From assembly GCA_947088865.1 (NCBI GenBank), contig CAMUHY010000023.1, positions 1 through 41,402 on the forward strand: 41,402 nt of DNA, in the 5' to 3' direction. The stretch is from an uncultured Eubacterium sp. (GTDB lineage Bacteria > Bacillota > Clostridia > Lachnospirales > Lachnospiraceae). Shown here piece by piece: positions 1-7,464 of this stretch. The translations under genes were made by a program, and so were the position numbers. The notes beneath the pieces are model-generated. The model made no database searches. It saw only the letters and a program-made list of their open reading frames with translations, and was not told the DNA's origin. How positions within the stretch are numbered: the stretch's first letter is position 1; each line of letters begins with the position of its first letter.

Positions 1-14
1 CTTAAGTCGAATCC

Positions 15-20
15 TGTCAA
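15..20 (-). promoter_or_regulatory. Possible -35 box (TTGACA) of a gene off the left edge
   Basis: TTGACA reads on the minus strand at 20-15, just after the 53-aa gene. The matching -10 would fall outside the window, so this cannot be confirmed. Confidence 0.25.
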
Positions 21-52
21 TAACTTTTTTCTATTTTTTTACGCGTCTTTTC

Positions 53-214
53 CTACTTTAAATCAACTTGACTTTTCTCTTGCTTTTCTTCTTGTTTTTT
101 ATATTCTATCATATCCCATATCATCAGTATAACTTGAATAAATATAACGCCTGCACAAAGGTAATATTCCACACTGCTATATTTCTTTTTTTCTTTCTTT
201 TTCTTTTTAAACAT
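53..214 (-). CDS. Small single-pass membrane protein (53 aa), unknown function
   Basis: A short reading frame on the minus strand. It starts at ATG 214, six bases behind an AAGGAAAGGA ribosome binding site (221-230), and stops at TAG 53-55. The product has a very basic N-terminus (residues 2-11 are nearly all Lys), one hydrophobic segment at about residues 17-36 containing AGVIFIQVILMIW, and a charged Gln/Glu/Lys-rich tail. The positive-inside rule predicts the N-terminus in the cytoplasm. It lies downstream of the MCP-like gene but behind that gene's hairpin, so it probably has its own promoter. No family was recognised. The T-rich plus-strand frame over the same bases is taken as its shadow because it has no ribosome binding site. 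Confidence 0.6.
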   Translation of the reverse strand: MFKKKKKEKKKYSSVEYYLCAGVIFIQVILMIWDMIEYKKQEEKQEKSQVDLK

Positions 215-284
215 AAAAAGTCCTTTCCTTATTATATACTCTTAATTCATATAAAATAATTTGTGATATTTTTTAAACAGACAA

Positions 285-316
285 GTCTAACTTCCGCTTA
301 AAAGCGGAAGTTAGAC
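285..316 (-). terminator. Strong hairpin downstream of the MCP-like gene
   Basis: A perfect 15-bp inverted repeat with a 2-base loop (arms 285-299 and 302-316). It lies about 100 bases after the MCP-like stop. The following minus-strand sequence is only moderately U-rich, so termination is likely but not textbook. Confidence 0.6.
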
Positions 317-414
317 CTCCCCTATAAGGTTTCGTTTTTATAACAACCCCTATTTTATAAAATTTTTATTTAATTTGCTCAGTGTAATCCTAAAATTTAC
401 AATATATTTTTATG

Positions 415-1050
415 TTATTTCAAAGCATTTTTTGCTTCATCTGTAATCTCTCTTTGATAAGCAATCTCATTTTCAATATTGCGCGCTAACTCATTTGCAG
501 TATAGGCAGCATCAACCACCTTATTTAAAATTTTCCCGACAGAATCTGCCTTGTCCTTTTGCGCCGTAGCATTATCAAATATTGATTTCATTGAAAGAAC
601 GGTCTCATCAACAGAAGTCTGAATCTTTGCAATTGTATCGGTTATTTCCTTTGAAGATTTTGAAGACTGTGAAGCAAGACTTCGCACTTCACTTGCCACC
701 ACTGCAAATCCACGCCCATGTTCTCCTGCCCTAGCCGCCTCAATTGAAGCATTTAACGAAAGTATATTTGTTCTTTTCGATATATTGCTTATAACGGTTG
801 CAAATTCTTCAATATTGCCTGATAATTCAACCAATTCCTTAATCTTTGCCGAAGATTGCTCCACCACACTATTTAACGTGTCAATCATCTTTAATATTTC
901 TTCAATACTGCTAATACTTTCCTTAATTAAATTAAGTGATGTATCGGATGAATTGATAACGTCAAATGCATCTTTTTCTAGTTTTTCCTGTGAATCGTCA
1001 AGCCCATTAAGAATATTATTTAAATTATTAATGATTTCTATATTTTCCAT
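415..1050 (-). CDS. Soluble methyl-accepting chemotaxis-type signalling protein (211 aa)
   Basis: The central part carries the conserved cytoplasmic hairpin tip of chemoreceptors ([20 protein letters not shown], then [15 protein letters not shown], residues about 90-130), which contacts CheA/CheW. The rest is heptad-rich coiled coil. There is no transmembrane segment, HAMP or sensor domain, and 211 residues is far shorter than classical receptors of 500-700. It is therefore a cytoplasmic receptor-like protein or a partner of another sensor. Start ATG 1050 follows an AAGGAGGGGG site. No flagellar or che gene lies nearby, and its neighbour radA is functionally unrelated. The family is certain; the input signal and target are unknown. 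Confidence 0.85.
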   Translation of the reverse strand: MENIEIINNLNNILNGLDDSQEKLEKDAFDVINSSDTSLNLIKESISSIEEILKMIDTLNSVVEQSSAKIKELVELSGNIEEFATVISNISKRTNILSLNASIEAARAGEHGRGFAVVASEVRSLASQSSKSSKEITDTIAKIQTSVDETVLSMKSIFDNATAQKDKADSVGKILNKVVDAAYTANELARNIENEIAYQREITDEAKNALK

Positions 1051-1138
1051 AACCCCCTCCTTTTTAAACTATATTATGTACCTTTCCTTTATATTGTAAA
1101 AATTCTTGCCACTTAGCCTATTACACCCTCTATACTTA

Positions 1139-2518
1139 TTATATTAACTTTATGGCCTCTATAATATTACGTACACCTATCAATGTAATTTTATCAGTTT
1201 TTTTGATATTTTTCAAGCATACAGATGGAAGAATACATATTTTAAAACCAAGTTTTATCGCCTCATTTACTCGAATCTGCGGCTGACTTACTGCTCTGAC
1301 CTCTCCTGCAAGTCCAACTTCTCCAAAAATAATGGTCTTATCATCTACTATTTTATTGCGAAAACTGCTTGCTATTGCCATCACAATACCAAGGTCAATA
1401 GCTGGCTCATTTACTTTTACTCCTCCTGCTATATTGACATAAGCATCACTTGCAGACAAATGAATACCTGCTCTTTTTTCTAAGACCGCCATCAACAAAT
1501 TAACTCTATTATAATCTGTTCCTGCGGCAGTTCTTCTAGGCAAACCAAAGTTTGAATCACATACTAACGCTTGAATCTCAACCAGCAAAGGTCTTGTTCC
1601 CTCAAGCAGACAAACAACAATAGAACCTGAAGCATTTTCTGGTTTTCCAGTAAGCATATACTCTGATGGATTTGTCACCTCAACTAACCCTTTTTCTTGC
1701 ATCTCAAATACGCCAATTTCATTGGTGGAACCAAATCGATTCTTTACACTTCGCAAAATTCGATATGTAGCATATTTATCACCCTCAAAATAAAGAACCG
1801 TATCAACCATATGTTCCAGCACACGCGGACCTGCAACAACGCCTTCTTTTGTCACATGTCCCACAATAAAAATACTGATATTTAAACCTTTTGCCAACTG
1901 CATAAGAATAGCGGTCGTCTCACGAACCTGTCCTACACTTCCTGGCGCTGAGCTAATTTCCTCTCGGTACATGGTCTGTATTGAATCAATAATCACTACT
2001 TGAGGATTTTCTGATTTTAACGTTCCCTCTATTACTTCAAGGCTTGTTTCACATAAAACCATCAGCTCATCGCTTATTGTTCCTACTCGTTCAGCGCGAA
2101 GTTTTATCTGTGTCAAAGACTCCTCGCCTGATATATATAATACCTTCTTTCCGTTTTTAGAAAGATTATGACACATTTGCAAAAGCAAAGTAGATTTGCC
2201 AATACCAGGGTCACCGCCCACTAATATTAAAGAACCGCTTACAATCCCGCCTCCTAATACACGGTCAAATTCTTTGATACCTGTTGTTACTCTATCTTTA
2301 TCCGTAGAACGAACAGTTGATAATTGGACAGGCGTACCTTTCTTTAAATCTGAATTTCGCAAAGACGTTTTAACAACGCCCTTTACATTTGTACCTTTTG
2401 ATACAGGTTCTTCCACAAAAGTATTCCACTGCTTACATGATGGACACTGTCCAAACCATTTTGCAGACTCATATCCGCATTCATTGCAAAAAAATGCTGT
2501 GTCTTTAACTTTTGCCAT
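1139..2518 (-). CDS. radA: DNA repair protein RadA (459 aa)
   Basis: A branch-migration helicase/RecA paralogue that acts in homologous recombination. Visible domains in order are an N-terminal four-Cys zinc finger (CNECGY...CPSCKQW, residues about 11-31), a RecA-like ATPase with Walker A GGDPGIGKSTLLL (near residue 100), the RadA signature KNRFGSTNEIG (near 260), and a C-terminal Lon-protease-like domain. Length is normal for the family (about 450-460). The start is placed at ATG 2518 because GGGGGA (2524-2529) sits 5 bases before it; an upstream in-frame start at 2539 has no such site. The mRNA leader holds a predicted pseudoknot listed separately. The MCP-like gene follows on the same strand after 88 bases. 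Confidence 0.97.
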   Translation of the reverse strand: MAKVKDTAFFCNECGYESAKWFGQCPSCKQWNTFVEEPVSKGTNVKGVVKTSLRNSDLKKGTPVQLSTVRSTDKDRVTTGIKEFDRVLGGGIVSGSLILVGGDPGIGKSTLLLQMCHNLSKNGKKVLYISGEESLTQIKLRAERVGTISDELMVLCETSLEVIEGTLKSENPQVVIIDSIQTMYREEISSAPGSVGQVRETTAILMQLAKGLNISIFIVGHVTKEGVVAGPRVLEHMVDTVLYFEGDKYATYRILRSVKNRFGSTNEIGVFEMQEKGLVEVTNPSEYMLTGKPENASGSIVVCLLEGTRPLLVEIQALVCDSNFGLPRRTAAGTDYNRVNLLMAVLEKRAGIHLSASDAYVNIAGGVKVNEPAIDLGIVMAIASSFRNKIVDDKTIIFGEVGLAGEVRAVSQPQIRVNEAIKLGFKICILPSVCLKNIKKTDKITLIGVRNIIEAIKLI

Positions 2519-2534
2519 AAAAATCCCCCATTTC

Positions 2535-2603
2535 TGCACTGCTTTTTATATAAAAACCTTTTGATTTTTTTGTAATGTTGTGTCAAGCAGCACACAGACA
2601 CAA
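2535..2603 (-). ncRNA. Structured radA leader: hairpin plus loop-to-leader pseudoknot
   Basis: On the minus strand a 7-bp hairpin (arms 2603-2597 and 2584-2578, TTGTGTC/GACACAA) carries a 12-base loop. The loop bases TGTGCTGCTT (2594-2585) can pair over 10 positions with AAGCAGTGCA (2544-2535), which lies 5 bases before the Shine-Dalgarno sequence (8 Watson-Crick and 2 G-U pairs). A sequence and structure relative lies before the asparaginase gene at 29700-29780. The two copies differ inside the helix while keeping it paired. I do not recognise a named riboswitch class. Its position next to the ribosome binding site suggests translational control; that part is inference. Confidence 0.55.
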
Positions 2604-2646
2604 AAAAATTTATACAAGATAGTCTTATTGCTCATAAAAATAAAGC

Positions 2647-2685
2647 TGCCACATTAAGTCTTAAATATTTTTACTTAATGTGGCA
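2647..2685 (-). terminator. Rho-independent terminator of the 137-aa gene
   Basis: A perfect 13-bp stem (2647-2659 with 2673-2685) and 13-base loop, followed on the minus strand by a U-rich run (2635-2646). It lies 86 bases after the stop of the 137-aa gene and before the radA leader, so it separates the two transcripts. Confidence 0.85.
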
Positions 2686-2771
2686 ACTTCATCACATAAA
2701 ACTCCTATTTAACTTTAATTTGAACAATACTTCCTTTTTAAGTAAATGTTTTGGCAAATTTTATGTTCCTG

Positions 2772-3185
2772 TTAAACCTTTTTTATCTCAACAGCTACTT
2801 TTGTATCGCCATCAAATTCAACAGAAAATACCAACTTACCGCCCATATTTGTCGTCATTGTGCCTACATCTTCTCCATCAATTGTAATGGCATATGAAGA
2901 ACCTTCCTCTAGTTCAAGAGTAATCTGTGCATCTTCAATACCCTCAACAAAAAACGTAACAACATCAGCGGTAGCCTTAAAATTATTTACGGCTGTTCCT
3001 GGAACAGACTCATAAACAAATGAACCATTGCGTTCTAGCTTTGTAATCTCATGGAAAGTCTTAACCTTATACATATCTCCACAATATTCATAATCCGACT
3101 TTTTTGATTTAACATCAAGCTTATAATTGCCAAAACTAAGCCCACCATCTTTTTCTGAATGAATTAATTCCTCTACTACTGCCAT
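2772..3185 (-). CDS. Conserved small protein, unknown function (137 aa)
   Basis: A soluble, acidic protein with no signal peptide or membrane segment. Alternating hydrophobic/charged stretches suggest an all-beta fold: a first part to about residue 70 (with YKVKTFHEITKLERNG), then an acidic part containing ITIDGEDVGTMTTNMGGKL. From memory it resembles a Lachnospiraceae family that databases often label 'endosialidase', but no catalytic feature supports that label. Start ATG 3185 follows a GAGGAGG site. A TATAAT box at about 3245-3240 and the hairpin at 2647-2685 indicate a single-gene transcript between clpC and radA. Such an insulated, well-translated unit suggests steady or high expression. 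Confidence 0.75.
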   Translation of the reverse strand: MAVVEELIHSEKDGGLSFGNYKLDVKSKKSDYEYCGDMYKVKTFHEITKLERNGSFVYESVPGTAVNNFKATADVVTFFVEGIEDAQITLELEEGSSYAITIDGEDVGTMTTNMGGKLVFSVEFDGDTKVAVEIKKV

Positions 3186-3358
3186 CTAAAAGTCCTCCTC
3201 AAATTTAGCGTCCGTATTTCAATTTTATAAAGTCATTATACAATACTTCCTAATGATATTCTAGTGTAAAATGGTGGACTAATAATGAACATTTTGTAAA
3301 CTGCATAAAGCCAGCCAAGAGGAAATTTTCAACCCACTACACTCTTGATAAAGTTCAA

Positions 3359-5818
3359 TCACTTATTGATACCTCGCTTTGTCGTAAAGTTCAATTTGCC
3401 GTCTTTTACTGTGGCAAGCAGCCTATTACCAGCTTTTACCTTTGTCTCTAATATCTTTTCAGCAAGTGCATCTTCAATATCATTTTGAATGGTTCTTCTA
3501 AGTGGCCTAGCGCCATATTTCACATCATAGCCTTTATCGACAATATAATTTTTGGCCTCTTCATCCAACTCAATCGACAATTTCATCTGTTCCATCATTC
3601 TCTTGTTGACAGAACGAATCATAATATCCACAATTTGTCCTATCTGTGCCTTATTTAATGTATGGAATACAATAATCTCATCAATTCGGTTAATAAATTC
3701 TGGCTTAAAAATACGTTTTACTTCATCCATTACTTTATTTTTCATATTTTCATGCTCAAATTTTTCATCATTTGCCGTTGCAAAACCAAGTTTTTTAGGT
3801 TCTACTATATTTTCTGCACCTGCATTGGATGTCATAATAATTACTGTATTTTTAAAATCAATCACGCGTCCTGTTGAATCGGTTATATGTCCATCATCAA
3901 GCACTTGCAAAAGTACATTAAACACATCTGGATGGGCTTTTTCAATCTCATCAAATAAAATAACAGAATACGGATTCCTTCGCACTTTCTCAGACAATTG
4001 ACCGCCCTCATCATATCCAACATATCCCGGAGGCGAGCCAATCAGCTTTGATACCGTATGCTTTTCCATAAATTCAGACATATCAACACGAATCAACGCA
4101 TTTTCTGTGCCAAACATGGCGTCTGCCAAAGCCTTTGAAAGCTCTGTTTTGCCAACTCCCGTAGGTCCTAAAAACAAGAACGAACCAATAGGTCTATTCG
4201 GGTCTTTTAACCCTACACGCCCTCTTCTTATTGCCCTTGCCACTGAAGTCACCGCTTCATCTTGTCCGATAACTCTCTGATGAAGGGTCTCTTCAAGTTT
4301 CAAAAGTCTGTCTGATTCCGTCTGCGCAATTTTAGATACTGGAATTTTTGTCCAAGTAGAAACAATCTCTGCAATTTCTTCCTCTCCCACATTCAAATTG
4401 GCATTACTTCTTTTTTCCTGCCATTCTTCCATCTGTTTATCTAATTTTTGACGCTTTTTATTCTGTAACTTTTTAATCTCACCAGCTTCTTCATAGGCTT
4501 CATTTTTAATAGCCTCTTCTTTTTTCTCGTCTAACTTTTTAATTTCTTCCTCTATTTTTTTAATACTTTCAGGCATCACATACGCCGTCAATCTTGTCTT
4601 TGAAGATGCCTCATCAATTAAATCAATGGCTTTATCCGGCAAAAATCGGTCATTAATATATCTTTTTGAAAGTTTAACTGATGCAATAACTGCTGCATCA
4701 TCAATCGTAACATTGTGATGTTCTTCATATTTTTTGCGAAGCCCCATCAATATTTGAATTGCCTCATCAACGGTTGGTTCTTCTACTTTTACAGGTTGAA
4801 AACGCCGTTCTAACGCCGCATCTTTTTCAATATATTTGCGATACTCTTCTAATGTTGTCGCCCCAATAAGCTGAATTTCACCTCGCGCTAATGATGGTTT
4901 AAGTATATTGGATGCATCAATTGCCCCTTCTGCACCTCCAGCGCCAATAATGGTATGAAGCTCATCAAGAAACAGCAATACATTGCCATCATCGCGAACT
5001 TCGCTGATGACTCTCTTGATTCTTTCCTCAAATTCTCCTCTATATTTAGAACCTGCCACCATACCTGACAAATCCAATGTAAGCACTCTTTTATCTTTAA
5101 TCGTTTCTGGTACGTCACCTTGAATAATTTTAGCTGCCAATCCCTCTGCAATTGCTGTTTTTCCCACTCCAGGCTCACCGATAAGACAAGGATTATTCTT
5201 TGTTCTTCTGCTAAGAATCTGAATAACTCGATTAATTTCTTCCGTTCTGCCAATTACAGGGTCAAGCTTTCCATGTGCCGCCATCTCTGTTAAATCTCTG
5301 CTGTACTGTTCTAGTACTTGTGTCTTTTTCTTGCCATTATTCTTTTTATTACCGTGCATATCATCACGATAATTATTAGCATCCTCGCCCATTGCCACCA
5401 AAATATCAATATACAGCTTTTTAATATTCACGCCTATTGTGGTAAGCAATCGCGCGGCAACGCTTTCCGATTCTTTGATAATCGCAATTAAAATATGCTC
5501 AGTTCCAATCAGGTCGGATTTAAAGCGTATTGCTTCTTTTGCAGCATTTTCAAGAATCCTTCTCAATCGCGGCGTATAACCAGACGGTTCTTTCATACCG
5601 ACAGCCGATTCTGGTGCAATAAGCTGATATACCAAATTTATAATCTTTTCGTCCGTCACATCAAAACTTTGCAATACTGCCGAAGCAAGACAATCTTCTG
5701 TCTGTATCAAGCCAATTAAAATGTGTTCTGAACCAATATAACTATGTCCAAGCACCGTCGCCGCTTCCGTCGCGTGATTTAAGGCTTCCTGTGCTTTCTT
5801 TGTAAATCTACTTTGCAT
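3359..5818 (-). CDS. clpC: ATP-dependent protease ATPase subunit ClpC (819 aa)
   Basis: An AAA+ unfoldase that feeds substrates to ClpP and, in Gram-positive bacteria, degrades proteins marked by McsB arginine phosphorylation. Domains in order: two Clp N-terminal repeats (residues about 1-145), first AAA+ module with GEPGVGKTAIAEG (near 215), a middle domain with a UVR-like helix pair (around 425-460), second AAA+ module with GPTGVGKTELSKA (near 550), and the C-terminal small domain. Length is typical (about 810-820). ATG 5818 has an AGGAGG site 6 bases upstream. It begins 15 bases after mcsB and is the last gene of the run. No CtsR heptad repeat was found near it. Confidence 0.97.
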   Translation of the reverse strand: MQSRFTKKAQEALNHATEAATVLGHSYIGSEHILIGLIQTEDCLASAVLQSFDVTDEKIINLVYQLIAPESAVGMKEPSGYTPRLRRILENAAKEAIRFKSDLIGTEHILIAIIKESESVAARLLTTIGVNIKKLYIDILVAMGEDANNYRDDMHGNKKNNGKKKTQVLEQYSRDLTEMAAHGKLDPVIGRTEEINRVIQILSRRTKNNPCLIGEPGVGKTAIAEGLAAKIIQGDVPETIKDKRVLTLDLSGMVAGSKYRGEFEERIKRVISEVRDDGNVLLFLDELHTIIGAGGAEGAIDASNILKPSLARGEIQLIGATTLEEYRKYIEKDAALERRFQPVKVEEPTVDEAIQILMGLRKKYEEHHNVTIDDAAVIASVKLSKRYINDRFLPDKAIDLIDEASSKTRLTAYVMPESIKKIEEEIKKLDEKKEEAIKNEAYEEAGEIKKLQNKKRQKLDKQMEEWQEKRSNANLNVGEEEIAEIVSTWTKIPVSKIAQTESDRLLKLEETLHQRVIGQDEAVTSVARAIRRGRVGLKDPNRPIGSFLFLGPTGVGKTELSKALADAMFGTENALIRVDMSEFMEKHTVSKLIGSPPGYVGYDEGGQLSEKVRRNPYSVILFDEIEKAHPDVFNVLLQVLDDGHITDSTGRVIDFKNTVIIMTSNAGAENIVEPKKLGFATANDEKFEHENMKNKVMDEVKRIFKPEFINRIDEIIVFHTLNKAQIGQIVDIMIRSVNKRMMEQMKLSIELDEEAKNYIVDKGYDVKYGARPLRRTIQNDIEDALAEKILETKVKAGNRLLATVKDGKLNFTTKRGINK

Positions 5819-5833
5819 AAAAGTCCTCCTAAA

Positions 5834-6868
5834 TTATTGAATCAAAGGCAAATGTTCCCGAATAAACTGGGCTCTACGCTCCTCAAGCGCCTCAAAAGAC
5901 AATTCTTCCTCACTGATAAGCATAAGGTTTGCAGGCTGAATACCAATCATCAACTGATAAATGGAAAATTCTTCCTCCGTCTCCATATGAATCAATTTTT
6001 CTGCCAACCCCATTCTAATTTGTGAAAGCAATATCATACCATCTTTTTGTGATAATTTTCTAGCATATTTTAATAATCCATAAGAACGATACACCGAATC
6101 TAATACTTCCATTTTTTTACTGGCAATATATTGCTTTCTAATTGCTCGTTCCTGCAAAATAATTTGATTTGCAATATGATTGAGATTATCCATTGCTTCT
6201 TGTTCTGTAAGTCCAAGCGTCAATTGATTGGTAAGTTTATATATATCCCCATAACCATCACTGTTGTTATCCCAAAAAACAGAACGCAGCATCATACCAA
6301 ATCGACCAACTTCTGTGGCAATGCCACTAATTCGATTGGTCATAGTAAGAGCTGGCAAATGCAACATATATGTTACTCTCATTCCTGTTCCGACACTTGA
6401 CGGACAAGTGGTAAGATACCCATATTTTTTGTCATAAGCATAATCCAACACATCACCTAAAGAATCATCAATTTTATTTACTTTGTCATAAACATTTTTA
6501 ATATTCATTCCAGCACCAAATCCTTGTATTCGGATATGGTCTTCCTCATTTAACATAATGGATATATCTTCGTCTGATGAGACAAAACCTGCCGCTGTAT
6601 TTTGCCCAAGCAAATAATTGCTGATAACATGCCGCTCTTTCATAGCATGTTTTTGGCAGTCGTCCAATTCACTAAAATCATATTGATTAAATCCTTTTAC
6701 ACAGTCAAGAGAAGCTATTTTTTCTTTCAAATGATTCACCATTACCCTTGCATCAACATCGGTAAGTTTTGGTGAAAAATTATAATTTCTAAGATTCCTC
6801 GCTAGTCTTACTCTGCTTGATACAACAACATCACTTTGCAGTCCATTTTCTTCAAACCATCTAATCAT
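5834..6868 (-). CDS. mcsB: Protein arginine kinase McsB (344 aa)
   Basis: Phosphorylates arginine side chains of misfolded or regulatory proteins, marking them for ClpC-ClpP. The phosphagen-kinase fold is clear: SSRVRLARNL (residues 17-26), the nucleotide-binding region with NEEDHIRIQ, and the CPSSVGTGMR loop with LHLPAL after it. Length is close to the usual 350-365. ATG 6868 is chosen over GTG 6874 because AAGGG lies 7-8 bases before it; it overlaps the mcsA stop by 8 bases, indicating translational coupling. Near the C-terminus, where I expect the phosphoarginine-binding RDxxRA motif, the sequence reads LEERRA, so allosteric sensing may be altered. Enzyme identity is secure; the consequence of that change is inference. 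Confidence 0.95.
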   Translation of the reverse strand: MIRWFEENGLQSDVVVSSRVRLARNLRNYNFSPKLTDVDARVMVNHLKEKIASLDCVKGFNQYDFSELDDCQKHAMKERHVISNYLLGQNTAAGFVSSDEDISIMLNEEDHIRIQGFGAGMNIKNVYDKVNKIDDSLGDVLDYAYDKKYGYLTTCPSSVGTGMRVTYMLHLPALTMTNRISGIATEVGRFGMMLRSVFWDNNSDGYGDIYKLTNQLTLGLTEQEAMDNLNHIANQIILQERAIRKQYIASKKMEVLDSVYRSYGLLKYARKLSQKDGMILLSQIRMGLAEKLIHMETEEEFSIYQLMIGIQPANLMLISEEELSFEALEERRAQFIREHLPLIQ

Positions 6869-7451
6869 TTGCACACCCTTCTTTCAGTGCTTTTATCTCA
6901 TCACGATACTTTGCTGCATCTTCATATCGTTCCAATTCAATTGCTTCCTTTAACTTTCTATTTAACTGATTGATTTTATTCAATTTACTTATATTTTCCC
7001 CTTTATCTTTATCCGATTTATCACTTGTATTATTAGTATCTATCAAATCGTCTATATCATCACTGACAGCCTTCGCATATCGTTTGCCTTTATGCTCTGC
7101 ACTGCCATGTAATTTTTTCAAATTATCGTCAAGAAGCGGACCAAACACATCATAACATTCTGAACAGCCAAACTTTCCCATCTGTATAAACTCTTGATAA
7201 CTCATATCACATTTTGGACAGCGTACATGTGACATTGGATTATCATAATCTTCACTTCCTAATCCTGAAGATGCAAGAAGTCCTGTCAAAAATTTAACAA
7301 ATGGTATATCACTGTTGCCAATATCCCCTATACTTGTAATCCCCATTCTTGCAGCACAATCACTGCATAAATGATGTTCTGAACGAACACCATTCACAAC
7401 TTCTGTATAGTGTATAGAAGCTTCGTTTTTATTACAATTATCACATAACAT
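6861..7451 (-). CDS. mcsA: McsA, zinc-finger activator of McsB (196 aa)
   Basis: Two pairs of CxxC motifs bind zinc (CDNCNK and CSDCAARMG in residues 3-35; CPKCDMSY and CSECYDVFG around 75-100). A UVR-type coiled coil at the C-terminus (KLKEAIELERYEDAAKYRDE) matches those of ClpC and UvrB. McsA activates the McsB kinase. ATG 7451 is preferred over TTG 7457 because GAAAGGGG lies 7 bases upstream of it. The stretch of about 40 Asp/Ser/Lys-rich residues between zinc fingers and coiled coil is a flexible linker. The gene lies 13 bases after the flippase gene, where a ctsR gene is expected in the classical operon; ctsR is not present in this window. Confidence 0.93.
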   Translation of the reverse strand: MLCDNCNKNEASIHYTEVVNGVRSEHHLCSDCAARMGITSIGDIGNSDIPFVKFLTGLLASSGLGSEDYDNPMSHVRCPKCDMSYQEFIQMGKFGCSECYDVFGPLLDDNLKKLHGSAEHKGKRYAKAVSDDIDDLIDTNNTSDKSDKDKGENISKLNKINQLNRKLKEAIELERYEDAAKYRDEIKALKEGCAND

Positions 7452-7464
7452 GTTCAAACCCCTT

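Noticed and set aside
1-22. GTCGAATCCTGTC at the left edge looks like the T-arm of a tRNA 3' end
   Set aside because: The bases before it (CTTAA) cannot form the T-stem with the bases after it, and no CCA or acceptor partner is present. A -35 box on the other strand explains part of it.
68-259. T-rich plus-strand reading frame of 63 codons
   Set aside because: Low-complexity Phe/Leu content, no ribosome binding site, and it covers the better-supported minus-strand 53-aa gene.
2772-3185. Endosialidase
   Set aside because: That label is remembered from database entries for similar proteins, but nothing in the 137 residues suggests a glycosidase.
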